Shown: positions 31,998 to 43,957 of the stretch, in pieces
Layout: every line of letters begins with the position of its first letter
Numbering within the stretch: the stretch's first letter is position 1
Assembly (NCBI GenBank): GCA_019671135.1
Contig: JAHRHY010000008.1
Span: forward strand, 496,001-560,000
Length of the DNA stretch: 64,000 nucleotides
Direction of reading: 5' to 3'
DNA from: Linnemannia hyalina
Taxonomy: Eukaryota > Mortierellomycota > Mortierellomycetes > Mortierellales > Mortierellaceae
Position numbers and translations under genes: made by a program
Notes under the pieces: model-generated
Database searches by the model: none
Seen by the model: the letters and a program-made list of their open reading frames with translations, nothing else
Told to the model about the DNA's origin: nothing

Positions 31998-34723
31998 GAT
32001 GGCCTTTTTATGTTCTCTCTATTTGTCTCTAGGTGTGTTGTAAGAAGGGGTAGGTATAAAGAGGAAGTAGATAGAAAGTAGAGAGAGAGAGAGAGAGAGA
32101 GAGTGAAGAAGGTGTGTGCTATATCGGAGGATATCAAAACGAAAAGAAGAAAAGAAGAAAAGAAAGAGATGAAAGCAGGTTTGTGTTAGGTGGGGGGAGG
32201 ACAAGAAAAAGATGAAGGACGAGTGAGGCTGGTGACGATGATCAGAGGGAGAGAGAAGGAGGGGAGGGAGGTTGAGGTTGAAATAGGGGCAGTCAAGGGG
32301 GAGTGTGAGTTGTAGACAGTCGACACACCGCCCTCCCTTTGTCTAACACGCACCACAACGCTATTTTCTACTTTCTGTTTCTTCATCTTCGTATTGCTGA
32401 CCCCCCTTTTGATGTTGAAGGATAACAGCCTGGTGGCACACACACACACATACGAGTCGAAGAAGTACCGGAAGAGACGCACAGAACCATAGGCACCCTT
32501 CACAGGACTGAGCGCTCACTTTCTGTTGCTGTTGGATCTGATCAGCTCTCTTTTCTTTCGGTCATCGCCATTCCTTTTCTTCTTTTTTCACCGGGAAAAG
32601 CGCTTCCTGCAGTTTGTTGTTACCTGTGTGTTGAAGGTGAGGCAGCAGCACTTGGAAAGGAAAAAGGGAGGCGAAGGGGGAGGGCGGTGTAGGAGCGAAA
32701 AGTGAAGAAGTGGGAAAAGAAGGAAAAAGAGGAAAAGAGAGGAAAACAAAGGCAGGGGTGTGGTTGCTTTTATTTATGTACGAAAGGAAGGGGCTAAGGG
32801 TCGAAAAGAAAAAAAAGTTGAGGCGGTGTTTGCTCACACACATCCCCTCCTCTCTGTTTTCATTTTTTCGACCTTGTACGCTTGTGCGCTAGCCAAACAC
32901 TAAATCGACTTGCCACAACTATCTTTTCTGTATGATGTTGTTTATCGTTCAATTGGCAACAGCAAAAACAACAACAATGGCCTTTCACCTCATACCAAGT
33001 AATTGACGAGTAGAGATTCAACCTGGCCATGGGAACCAAAGGGCTCGTCAACGGTTCCGCAACCTCAGGCACCTCGAAGTCTAATTGTATTTTCTCCATA
33101 CCTCTACAAAATAAAAAGTGGTAAACAGGGCTGTGTGATTATTTCCTTCTTACAAAGGTCAACAGGATCAGGATCACAAACCGGACTTTTGGTCTTCTCT
33201 GATTGGATGATATTTTTAGTCCTGTTCCTCACCATCATCGATGCCCAGCGCCTCCTTTCGTGGCGGTGCCCTTCTTCCCCTTTGCCTCGACCATGTGTCG
33301 TGTATCGTTCGTTGAGCACTTTTTTTTGCCCGCTAACATGACCAACCGAGACCTTTTTGCGCATCTTTCGTCATCACCTTTCTCTTCGTCGTTGGCTTAA
33401 GCTTCACCTTTTTTTGTCCTTCCTCCAATAGCGCATCATGGATAAAAGTTATAAATATTCAAGACCCGCCAGTCAGCATATGAAGAAGCATTCTCCACGG
33501 GGAATGGATAATCATTCGCATTCATGACGCTTCAAGGGAAAAAGAGGGGAAAGAGGAAAAAAGATAGACCAAGGAACGTAGAGTAGGAGGTTAATCCTTC
33601 TCTGTCTCTCCGTTCGCTACGTTAGTCGTTCGATCTAGACACCAATCAGTGAGATAGACGCTGTTTCTGGGCGTCTGCTCAGGAACAACTTCCTCGCATC
33701 CCACCCAACTTCGCACTAGTGACGAGTATTGAGGCTTGAAGATATATAAAGAGGTCAATCAGACATGGTTGCCTTTGCTCTCAGAATAGACGTATGCAAG
33801 TTTTCTTCAGCCAGAACCATGGGCGCGAAAGTTCTTTTTGTCAACGGCGGAAGGTGCTCTGATCTTCCCTGCAGCAGCCTTGCCACCAGGCAAGTATGTA
33901 TCGCCATCATCACTCAATGATCCTTTCTTTGGCCAAAAGAACGGTCTAGACCACCAATACAGAAGGTTCATTTCCTCCCTTTCCTTCTGTGCCAGCTTCT
34001 TTACATTACATTTTGTGCGACTGTCAACCAAAAGAAAGACAAGAGCAAAGGATGGAAATCATCACGAGCGGGCGAAGGCGTAGCGATGAGCAACAAGCAG
34101 AAAGATTTCCTTTACCCCTTCTCACTCGACCCCTAATCCTTCCGGTTGACATTCCCCCTGTCAACTGCTAACGGTCAAACGTCTGTTCCCTCTCTGATCT
34201 GGAGAAAAGTTCACAAAGTCAACAAAATTACATACACGGGCTCTGTTTACTACTATGAAAAATGCCAGTGTCCCAAGTGGCATGGCAAGCGATGCCCTGA
34301 AGCAGTATCACAGGGCAGCCGACTTGGCATCCTTGTTGTTTTTGTCTTCGGTATCTGCGAGCAATAAGCCCAATTGCAGTCTACCTCTCGGCTATGATGA
34401 GCTCCTTCCTTGTCCAAGGCCAACCTTGCAGTCAGATTCCTTTGAGTCCTGGGCAGTCTCTGGCTTGGCAGCCGTAGGTTGCACAAAACATAAAAACATT
34501 GTTCTTGTTTCCAACCGAACATCATCTCCTTTTCCCCCTTTTCCCCACCACCCTGCATGTGTCAACCTTGTTTTTTTTCGTGTCCGTGTTTGTTCCTCTG
34601 CTGGCTCTTTTGCTTTCCTTTATTATCCTCCTTTTCATTCTTCTTTTCCTCTTTCTTTTTCACCACTCCAAACTCACCTTACTCCCACAAGTACCACCAA
34701 CAAAGTCCAAGACAATCACCAAC
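31998..34723. other. 2.7 kb divergent intergenic region, CHS / THEM6-like
   Basis: This should hold both promoters. Simple sequence includes (GA)n near 32078-32102. A TATATAAAG box at 33742-33750 sits just upstream of an ATG (33765) that opens only a 51-codon frame. A frame starting at 34255 looks protein-like for some 80 codons (MKNASVPSGMASDALKQYHR at its start) but then runs out of phase into the THEM6-like leader and first exon. I do not call either as a gene. Confidence 0.4.
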
Positions 34724-35733
34724 ATGCCACCAACGACCATGAACAAGATCCTCCTATCCCTCCCCCCACCAGTCCTTCAACAATCCGCAAACCTAATCTC
34801 TTTCTACTTCCAACACGTCCGACCACTGATCCCCATCGTACGCAAATATATCCGTCGATTGATCCTCTTGACCCTGTTGACCAACTTCAAGTCCTTGCCG
34901 GGTGTGTTCCATGCAAAGATGGGTCTTCGAATTGCATTGGTCCAGTTGTATTCGATCCGGTATGGACGGGCGTTCAGGATCAAGCCGACAGAGACTAGTG
35001 TTGTGAGGGAGAGGGTTTGGTTTGATGATCTGGATCTCAACTTTCACTTTTCCAACAGGTAAAAGGGAAAGGGGGAAAATGCTGTCCGCGTTTAATTGAA
35101 TACCGAGGAATGTGTCTGTCATCCGCGCATGCTACACCTTACTCCCATCACTCGTTAACAAAAACGATCCTCTCTCCTCCACAATGTCTCGATATGCATA
35201 GCTCGTACGGAAAGAACTGCGACTTTGGTCGAGTCAAATACGTCACTTCACTCCTCGGTCCCTCCGCCCTCCCTTACCATCCCTTCCAAAAGATGACTTT
35301 TGCCCTCGGCGGGAACCAAATGTGGTTCAAGAAAGAAATTAGACTCTTCCAGACCTACGAGATCCGTACCCGCCTCTTGTCCTGGAACCAGAAATGGTTC
35401 ATTATCGAGCACAGGATGTATACCCCCTGCAAGGGCAAGACCCAGACGCTGTGTGCCATTGGGTTGAGCAAGTTTGTGTTGAAATTTTCGGGTGGTACTT
35501 GGAAGGGTAAGACGGTTCCGTTTTTGGATGCGCTGGAGATGGTGGGGCATGATGTTAGGCAGCTGAGGGTGCTTGAGGCCAAGGCGAAGGAGAATGGGGA
35601 GGAGGACGGAAATGTAGTGCTGTGGCCGAGGGAGGAGTTGAGGTTTGAGGGGTATGATGGGTGGACTGATAGGGGTGCTGCCGTAGGGAATACGCTTGAT
35701 TTGTGCGAGCAATTGTTGTTGAAGCAGAACTGA
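34724..35733 (+). CDS. THEM6-like protein, hotdog thioesterase fold
   Basis: Two exons, 34724-35058 and 35202-35733, give 288 aa. The closest family I know is THEM6 / acyl-thioesterase-like proteins of the 4HBT_2 group. A hydrophobic segment near residues 38-70 (IRRLILLTLLTNFKSLPG) could anchor it in the ER or mitochondrial membrane. The hotdog core then shows DLDLNFHFSNRSSYGKNCDF (about 101-120), which aligns with the D-x-D-x-x-x-H-x-N-N-x-R-Y segment of animal THEM6, and YEIRTRLLSWNQKWFIIEHR, matching the FEVRTRLLGWD block. In the animal protein this is MNNARYLREADF; here Ser-Asn-Arg-Ser-Ser replaces Asn-Asn-Ala-Arg. Activity and substrate are unknown. It converges with ALG2, with 102 bases between stop codons, and has its own AATAAA at 35777-35782. 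Confidence 0.8.
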
Positions 35734-35776
35734 GGATGTGGTGCCTTCCAGAGCATGAAGTGAGTAAAGTAACAGA

Positions 35777-35782
35777 AATAAA
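35777..35782 (+). terminator. poly(A) signal of the THEM6-like gene
   Basis: A canonical AATAAA 44 bases after the stop codon at 35731-35733, inside the 102-base gap to the ALG2 stop codon. Confidence 0.55.
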
Positions 35783-35834
35783 CACTAGCGGCTGTAAAAA
35801 AAGATCGAAAATGTACACAGTGCTTACTTGCTAG

Positions 35835-35840
35835 TTTATT
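35835..35840 (-). terminator. AATAAA overlapping the ALG2 stop codon
   Basis: On the minus strand AATAAA covers the last bases of the final Lys codon and the whole TAA stop of ALG2. If used as the poly(A) signal, the 3'UTR would be only about 15-30 bases. Confidence 0.35.
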
Positions 35841-37554
35841 TCGCATAGAAGATCATGATGGACAGTGCAAGGGCTATTATAGAAATTATGGCAATAGGAT
35901 GGACGGCACCAAACATGCCATAAGACTCCAAAGAGGATCCATTTCCCTGCTGCAGCTGGACCAGGATCCCGTTCAGCTTGGAAACGAAAGCTTTCAGCGA
36001 GAACAAACCAACAACACGGTCATGTCCAGCCTGGCCCATCTCCTCGACCTCCTGGTTCGACTTTTCGAGCAGAGTCTTGAGAGTCTCAGCCCAGATGGCC
36101 TCCTCGGGCTCACAAAGGTATCCAGTCTTGCCATGAAGGACCGATTCGGTGGGGCCGCCAGAGTTGACGGCGACGACGGGGCACTTCATGTACATCGACT
36201 CGACAGGGACAATGCCGAAATGCTCGTTGGTGGGGGTATAGAGCAAGGCGCGTGCTGTCTGCAACAGGAACAGCTTTTGAACATCTGAGATCGACTGCAA
36301 GAACAGGACCTGCGTATCTCCAGGAACAGCCTTGTCAGTCTGTCCTGAAGAGAGTGTGAAGGTCTTCAGCCCATACGTGATCTCAGCCAACTGGACCAAT
36401 TCCTGGTGATGCTCAACATTCTCGGAGACACGAGTGTCATATCCTCCTGCGATGATCAAGCGGAGTTTCCTGTCTTTGATGCTGCTGGCGTTACCTTTGA
36501 GGAGTCGGGCAAAGGCGTGGATGGCGAGGTTGATGTCCTTTTTGCGCTCGTAACGGTTGATGGAGAGGAAGGAAACAGTAGAGTCGTCAGCCGCCTTCAA
36601 GACCTGGACTTCAGGCAGTGAAAGATCCACGGGTCTGTCAAACTTGTCGAATTGGATGCTGGGATAGAGGACTTCAGGGATCTGGCGGAGGCGTTGGAAT
36701 GATTGCTGGAAGATGTGTGCCGTAAACTTGCTATTCACCACAATCGTATCCGCCATTCCTAGAGTGAGAACGTGCCAAGCACTTGATCAGCTACATGATC
36801 TTATCGATGTCCTTACTCATCTCATCAAGCAATCTCCGCGTGGTAGTACCTGTGGTGAGTTCCTCGATGAAATCAACAGGGAGTCGATAGAGCTTTTTGA
36901 GGAACGATTCGCGTTTGGTTAACAGTTTGTCGGGGAAGTGGCAGTAGAAAAATATCTTTGCCCCAGTCCAGCGTAAGAGAGGGATCGAAACGGAGAGTTG
37001 ATCGACAATGATGATATCAAACTTTTCTTTGCCGTCCAGTTTCCTGTTCAGCATGATCATGATCAAAGCAAGGTGAATGTTCCTGAGAATGGCGCAGATG
37101 ATGTAGAAGCGTCCTGCAATCGTCCTTGGCACAATCGTGTTTCCGCCAACCTGGACCTTCAATGTTCCTATTGTTGTCATGGCGATGTGATAATTATTAG
37201 ACTATGAAAGCTTGAGAATATGTTCAATGCCTTTTTTCCAGACGTCAACTAATTACCATCGCGGGTTTCCTCGAAGCAATGAGAAGGGTCGTGGTGAGAG
37301 GTGTACATGGTAACCTTGTGCCCGAGGTCTTGGAGTCCAACTGCCGCGTCAACCACGAGTCTCTCGGCGCCACCTAAAGAATGACATGATAATCTATTGA
37401 TCAGTTGCTAGCCTTTGGCTCCTGCAGCCTGAAAAAGTTGTGTGCCGACGAAAGAGCTGTGTTTATTACCGATGCCCAGGTCGGGGTGGATGAATGCGAT
37501 CCGCATGGGTGTGAATGGCTCCGCTGTGGGTGATGTCCGTCCAGATGAGGTCAT
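35836..37554 (-). CDS. ALG2: ALG2 alpha-1,3/1,6-mannosyltransferase
   Basis: Four exons, 37470-37554, 37257-37373, 36817-37167 and 35836-36758, give 491 aa. ALG2 (GT4, GT-B fold) adds the second and third mannose to dolichol-linked Man1GlcNAc2 on the cytosolic ER face during N-glycan precursor assembly. [20 protein letters not shown] near the N-terminus and [20 protein letters not shown] match yeast and human ALG2 closely. Other family blocks are [53 protein letters not shown] and the EX7E motif in [11 protein letters not shown]-terminal hydrophobic segment ([17 protein letters not shown]) is typical. The ATG at 37554 is chosen; upstream extension has no ATG. It is divergent from SPT6, 606 bp away. 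Confidence 0.95.
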
Positions 37555-38160
37555 TGTGTTGCGAACCCGGTGATGGGCTGTAGTTTGTGTGTCGTGGAGG
37601 GAGAAGGAGAGTTGTTCCCCTGTCACCTTCGCCCAAGAGCTCTTCTAATTAATGGATGACTGGTGGTGGCGCTGCGATTCAGCAGAATACAGAGACGTCA
37701 TTGATCTGGTCGTCCAGGCGACCTTCGCCTGTGGTTCGTTCGCGCTCACTTTTATTAACCTCTTTCCAGTTTCTTCTCTTCACCTTTCGTTCCTTTCTTT
37801 CCTTTCATTCTTCTCCCCCACCCTTCCTCCACCGTTCCCCAGCCGCTTCTGGATCACGGAACCCTCGTCAAGTCCTTGCACGAAACACACTCCCCCGTCC
37901 AGACCAAGAACAGCGCGCCCGCCCCTTTTAAAGATCGTTTTTTTCCCCTCTGCAACAAAAACGATCGCCAATCCGCTTCTTTTAACAAAAAGAAGGACAC
38001 TCCAGCACACACACAAGACAGGACTCGAATCAAAGGCGATCGTTTACTGAGCGAGAACAACAACACCAGGAGTTCCGCAGCACATCAGCGTTTTATTCGC
38101 TCCTTCTTACGCAGCTGATAGCCACCACAGCAACAACAAAACCCCCCCCAAAAAATCACC
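37555..38160. promoter_or_regulatory. divergent promoter, ALG2 / SPT6
   Basis: The 606-bp spacer is CT-rich on the plus strand (37760-37850), with no clear TATA box. An eight-base C run (38142-38149) lies 12 bases upstream of the SPT6 ATG. Confidence 0.45.
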
Positions 38161-41100
38161 ATGTCGGACGACGAAGAGAGAAAGAACTACTCCGATGAGG
38201 AAGGCGAGGACGTCGGCTTCGACGACAGCGACCGCGACGATGACTCTGAGGAGGATGAGGAGGACGACGAGGAAGAGATGAAGAGAGTAAGCGACAACTC
38301 CTCAGCAATGCTGTAAACTGCTGGGACTTTCCACTGCTTCACGCCACCGCAACTAAGTGACCCCTATCAGCTAACAGGACTTTATACGCGTTGATCCACC
38401 TCGCTACTATTATAGGTCAGAGACGGTTTTATTGTTGACGATGACGAAGACGAAGAGGAAGAAGAGGACGAAGAAGTCGTCCGCCGTTCCAAGAAAAAGA
38501 AGAGAAAAAAGGAGGCCATCGGTAAGGGATCAGGATTTGCCCTTTGCAACTGTGTGTTTGATCGGGTTGTCGGTTGAACTCCAGCGAGAGCTACGAATCT
38601 GACCAAGAGCAAACCTCCGTGAACGTTTTTCCACTAACCATGTACTAGAGGAGGACCTCGATGATGAGGATCTGGACCTCATGGAGGAGAACACCGGAGT
38701 CAAGATCAGACGGCCAGAGGTAACAAGACGTTGCATATGTAACTATTATGAATTTACGCCTCCAGTATTACCCAACGAGCACTTTTCTAACAACTCTTAT
38801 TTTTATCACTCTAGAAATTCAAACGCCTGAAGAAGCGCAGACAGGAGGACAGTGACGATGACGAGGAGTCTGGACCCCGACATGATGCGCTTCAAAAAAT
38901 CTTCGACGACGAGGATGATGAGGGCATGGACGACCGCGGCGGCTACGAGGATGATATGGACCGATTCATCGACGACGATGAAGACGATGATGAAGGTCTT
39001 GACGACAACCGACACAACCGCCGCGAGAAGGCTCCCGTCAAACCTAGAGCCAGGAGAGCCCCAATTGAAGGCCTGAGCGAGGAGTACGTGTACCTACTTC
39101 ACATGGATTCTTACAAGTTCAATGCAGGCGAGGTAATCACACAGCTTCTAACCTTTCATTTTTCATATTTTTGCTTACGATAGGGTCTGGGGTGAATGGT
39201 ACGAAGTCTTTGGTGACGGAGAGGACTACGCATATGCACTTGGCAAGGAGAACGGCGAGGACAACTACTACGACAAGAAGCCCGAACCCAGACTGAAGGA
39301 CGTATTTGAACCCGGTGTCCTGGCCGAGAGGATGATGACAGATACGGACGAGATTATTCGTGTCAAGGATGTTCCTGAGCGCATGCAGCTCCGCCCCGGC
39401 ATTCAGGCTGACCGCATTCTCACGGACGACGATGTTGAGGACGAGGCGTACTGGATCACATCACAGCTCAACGAGACTAGGAGAGGCGTTGACCAGCCAG
39501 CCTTCCAGGCCGAGAACGTCAACGCTGTCCTGAAGTTCATGTCGATCGAGTTGATGGAGGTACCTTTCATCGAGGCACATCGTCGGGATTACTTCACCAG
39601 AGTTAACGGAGCGGAACTCACCAGCCTTTTGTCGCGCGAGGATCTGTGGTATATCTACGACTTGGACCTCAAGTATCGTTCCTTCTTGGAGCGTCGCGAG
39701 GCCATCAAGGCGCTCACGGAAAAGATGGACATCAAGGACCCATACCTGAACGAGTCTTTGATCAAGGCAAACAAACTGGAGGAGCTCACGGACGTCTCGG
39801 ACTATATCAACCTCCGCTTCTCCAAGCAGATCGACAAGACCAAGGCCTTCAAACGTCCAGGTGCAGGAGGCGCATACGACACCGTCAAGCGCCAGCAACT
39901 CGCTGGATTCATCAAAGATTTCGGATTGTCGGCACGCGAGTTTGGAACCAACTTGATCGAGGGTAACAAGCGTTTCTTCCCTGAGGATGTCATCGCCAGG
40001 TCTCCTACTGAATCTGCAGAGAACCTCCTCAAAGAAGGATTCCCTTCGGCTGATCGCGTCATTACCATGGCGATGAACATGATTGCTCAGGAGTTGGCCG
40101 TCGACCCACAAGTCAGGAGGGCGATCCGCGCCAAGTACGAGAGCGCAGCCTGTGTGACCGTGACCCCAACGGAGAAGGGTGCCACTGTCATTGACGAGCT
40201 CCACCCTTTCTACCCCTTCAAGCGTCTGGCGCAGAAGTATGTCCGAGATTTCCATGACGGACAGTACCTTCAGATCTTGCAGGCTCAGTCGGAGGGGCTC
40301 GTCAAGGTCGAAATCAAGATCTCCGAGGAGGCAAACTACCTCCAGGGCATCATGGACTATTTCTTGAGCGATAACTTTTCAGAGAACTCGCAAAAGTGGA
40401 ACGAATTGCGCCGAAAAGTCCTGTCGACTGCACTGAAGGACAGCGTCTTTGTGTTGATCGAGCGTGGCATGAGTGAGAAGCTGAGGACCCAGGCTGAGGA
40501 GTGGGTCGCCAAGAAGTGCCAGACTACCTTGGAAGATGTATGTTATATTGTCGTTGCCGTTGGTTTGACTGTCTATTGTTCGCGACAATGTTTAGTGTAA
40601 ATCTAACACTTGGTTTTTATTGAATTTTTACAGAAATTGATGATGGCTCCATATGTTCCCCGTGGCGCACGACCCGACCGTGAGTACTCTGCCAGAGTTG
40701 TCGCCATCTCCCATGGAGCAGGATCCAGCAAGGATGCCATCCAGGTCGCCTTTGTCGACGACAAGGGCAAGTTCATGGACCACATGAAGATCGACAACCT
40801 GCGCGACGAAAAGTCTCAGAAGGCCCTTATCGACTTTTTAGATCGCCGTCGCCCCGATGTCATTATCGTCGGAGGATTCACTGTCAACACGCGCCGTCTG
40901 GTGGAGCAGGTGGAGAAGGTCGTTGGCGATCTTCGCGAGCTGCGTGGAGATGACATCACGGTGATCATGACGAACGATGAGGTTGCCCGCCTCTACCAGC
41001 ATTCCAAGGCCGCTCAGGAAGACCATCCCGAGGCCAACCCATTGACCCGTTACTGTATCAGTTTGGCACGTCTCATTCAGAACCCCATGAACGAGTACGC

Positions 41101-43450
41101 TGCTCTTGGACGTGACTTGATCAACATCCGCCAGCACCCTCTTCAGCACCTTGTTGGCGAGGACCGCCTCCGGGAGTTGCTTGATCGTGCTTTGATCAAC
41201 GTCATTAACCACGTCGGTATTGACTTTAACGCCGTCGTCGACTCTCCATACAAGGCTCATATGCTGAAGTATATCTGTGGTTTGGGTCCTCGCAAGGCTC
41301 AGAGTTTGATCAAGGGTATCGAGGCCGACCAGCATAACGGAAGTCTGGACAAGCGTGGAGACCTCGTCATTCGCAAGCTGTTGACCTGGCGCATCTTTAT
41401 GAACTGCTGCAGTTTCCTCCGCGTCCACACCAACTACGGAGGAGATGTCCTTGACGAGACCCGTATCCACTCGGAAGATTACAACTTGGCCCGTAAGATG
41501 GCTGCCGATGCTCTGGAGATTGACGAGGAAGCCTTGGAGGAGTACGAGAACGCCTCGCAGCACGTCGAGGAGTTGATGCGTGACGACAGTGCCGAGAAGT
41601 TAAACGATCTTTTGCTTGAGGATTACGCCCACCAGTTGGAGCTGATCCAAAACAAGCCCAAGCGCATGACCCTGGAAACTATCAAGCACGAGCTGCAGGA
41701 TCCCTTCCGCGATCCCCGCCGGCCTTTCGAGCGTGCTTCGCCTGATGTGATCTTTACCATGTTGACAGGAGAGACCCCTCAGACTTTGAAAGAGGGCTTC
41801 ATTGTTCCTGCCTTGATCACCAAGATCCGCGACAGGAACGCCATGTGCCGACTGGACTGTGGTATTGACGGAATGTTGGCGATCCAGAACATTGCGGACA
41901 CCAAGATTGGCGCCGTGTCGGATGTTCTTTCGGAGGGTCAGACGCTGCAGGTCAAGATTCTGAGGCTGGACCGGGAAAAATACTTTGCCGATTTGACGTG
42001 CAAGGAGAGCGAACTTCGACATGGTGATACACAGATTCGCATGCTTCCCGTGGACAGGATGTTTGATCAGTTTGAGGAGGAAAGGTCAAGGAATGAGGTC
42101 AAGAAGAGCGACAAGGTCTCCCACTTTTTGCGCCGCAAGATCAACCACCCTCTGTTCAAGAACATGAACGGAAAGGAGGCAACCGAGTTCCTGGCTGACA
42201 AGACTCGCGGTGAGCTTGTGATCCGCCCCTCCAACCGGGGTGTCGACCATCTCACGGTGACTGTTAAACTTGCCGACGACTTTTACAAGCACTTTGGTAT
42301 GCTTTCTCACGCAGTTTGTACTATGTCGATGATGTTGTGTTCACTGTTCATGCGACTAATAAGCGATATATGTTGCATGGTGCCAATAGACATTCTGGAG
42401 ATGGACAAGAAGGACGATGTCAGCTTGGGCAAGGTCTTGAAGATCGATAACTCCAAGTATACAGACTTGGATGAGTTGCTTGTCTCTCATATTGAGTCGA
42501 TCATGGCGAAGACCGAGCTCATCATGGCCAACCGCAAGTACAAGGAGAGTGCATCTGATCTTCGTAAGTATTCTGATGTGCAATGTTATCTGTTCTGCTG
42601 CGGGATGATATAAGAAAAGCAAATAGTCTGATACTTTTATGATTTGTTTATTATAGGGCAATCGCTGGACACACAGACAAAGGCCAAGCCTGATGCATGC
42701 GTGTATGGATTCACTCTGGACAGAAAGTTCCCTGGATTCTTCTCGCTTCTGTTCAAGCTGGGAGCCAGCCGTCCGATTGAGGAGTTGAGCGTGAAGGTCC
42801 TCCCCGATCACTATGTTCTCAAGGGACCAACCAACAAGGACTGCAAGGATTTCGTGGCGCTGTGCAACTCGTTCAAGGAGCTGATGCAACAAAGGCTGCG
42901 TCCCAAGCCTGTGGCCTCCACTAGCACAGCGGGACCTAGCAACAGTCGGCCCCACTACAACAGTCAGAGCGGCAGCAGCAACAACTATAGCAGTTACAAC
43001 TCGAGCAGCGGCTACAACGGCAGCAGTTACGGCAGCTCGCACCACACACCTTCGCACCCCGGATCGTACCACCAACAACCATCTTCGCACTCGCACCACT
43101 ACGTCCCCCACCATTCACAGCAGCCTGTTGCACCTCACCATCTTGCCCACCAGGCAGCGCCACCGATGCACCAGCAGGGACACCCTTCGTCGTCGTCATC
43201 AAGCGGTCACTGGGGCTCAACACCCTGGGGAGGAGCACCATGGACTGGAGCACCTAGCGGTGGACACATGGGACCTCCTAGCGGTCATATGACGGGCCCA
43301 CACCACGGCTACGGCAGCGCACATGGTGATAGCAGACACGGACCTCCTGGTGGCCATGACTCTTATGGCGCCCGATCGTCGCGTGCTCCACCCACACCCC
43401 GTCGGTTTATGCCACCACCAGGCCAGCAGCCCCAGCAGCCTTTTTATTAG
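38161..43450 (+). CDS. SPT6: Transcription elongation factor / histone chaperone SPT6
   Basis: Eight exons: 38161-38286, 38416-38521, 38649-38719, 38815-39083, 39184-40537, 40634-42296, 42390-42563 and 42657-43450; 1518 aa. SPT6 travels with RNA polymerase II and reassembles nucleosomes behind it. The N-terminal ~150 residues are highly acidic with basic KKKKRKK and KRLKKRR patches (histone- and IWS1-binding region). The helical core, a YqgF-like fold (about 660-790), a helix-hairpin-helix around GLGPRKAQSLIKGI (near 855), an S1 domain (about 1028-1098) and the tandem SH2 module follow; Arg1173 in GELVIRPS is the first SH2 phosphate-binding Arg. The tail (about 1385-1518) is Ser/Gly/His/Pro-rich. 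The exon 4 donor GTACGT at 39084 was chosen because only it keeps the frame into EVWGEWYEVFGDG. Confidence 0.95.
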
Positions 43451-43957
43451 ATAGTTTTTCATATTTGTTTCCTAGTTTCCTCCTTGTTCGCTTTCTAGTC
43501 CATTAAACCCCCCAAATGGGTAATGGCAATCGTCTTGTTCGTGTCGATGGCATTGAGAAGGAGTGCTTGGGAGGAGTATCTGTCGACGGACAGAAAAGGG
43601 ATGTGAGATTGTGCAGTGTGCCTTCCTATTGCGGAACTGACGTCGAAGGAGAGAGGGCTCATAGACAGAAGAAACGCGCGCCAAGGGAAAAGAAGAGAAG
43701 CGATTCTTTGTATTTTCCACACCACCCCTCGTTCACTCTCTCTCTCTCTCTCTTCACAGGAACCATCGCCCATCCTTTGCCTTATGGACCACCCTCAACA
43801 GAAGTAGACCGACGCGCCCTTCATCCTTTTTACTTCAGGAATACCACAAGGAAAAGGAAACCCCCCCCCCCCCCCCCGCAAGAGCGAACCAGGACACATC
43901 CTTCAACGTTACTCTCCCCCATCAAGCCAAGAAACATCAACGACAACGAGACACATT
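43451..43957. promoter_or_regulatory. SPT6-CLC spacer and CLC leader
   Basis: Genes are in tandem with 507 bp between stop and start. The spacer has a (CT)n tract at about 43736-43757 and a 17-base C run at 43861-43877, about 80 bases before the CLC ATG. Confidence 0.45.

Noticed and set aside
33765..33920. 51-codon frame just after a TATATAAAG box
   Set aside because: The ATG is only 15-24 bases from the TATA box, so it could not lie in a transcript started from it, and no continuation exon is convincing.
34255..34998. 247-codon plus-strand frame
   Set aside because: Its second half is an out-of-frame reading of the THEM6-like leader and first exon.
39084..39183. Alternative exon 4 end of SPT6 at 39132 with a GTAATC donor
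   Set aside because: Joining there to the acceptor at 39183 reads straight into a stop; only the 39083 donor keeps the SPT6 frame.
39461..41563. Two long minus-strand frames (39461-40255 and 40838-41563)
   Set aside because: Both are shadows of SPT6 exons 5 and 6 in codon-biased DNA.
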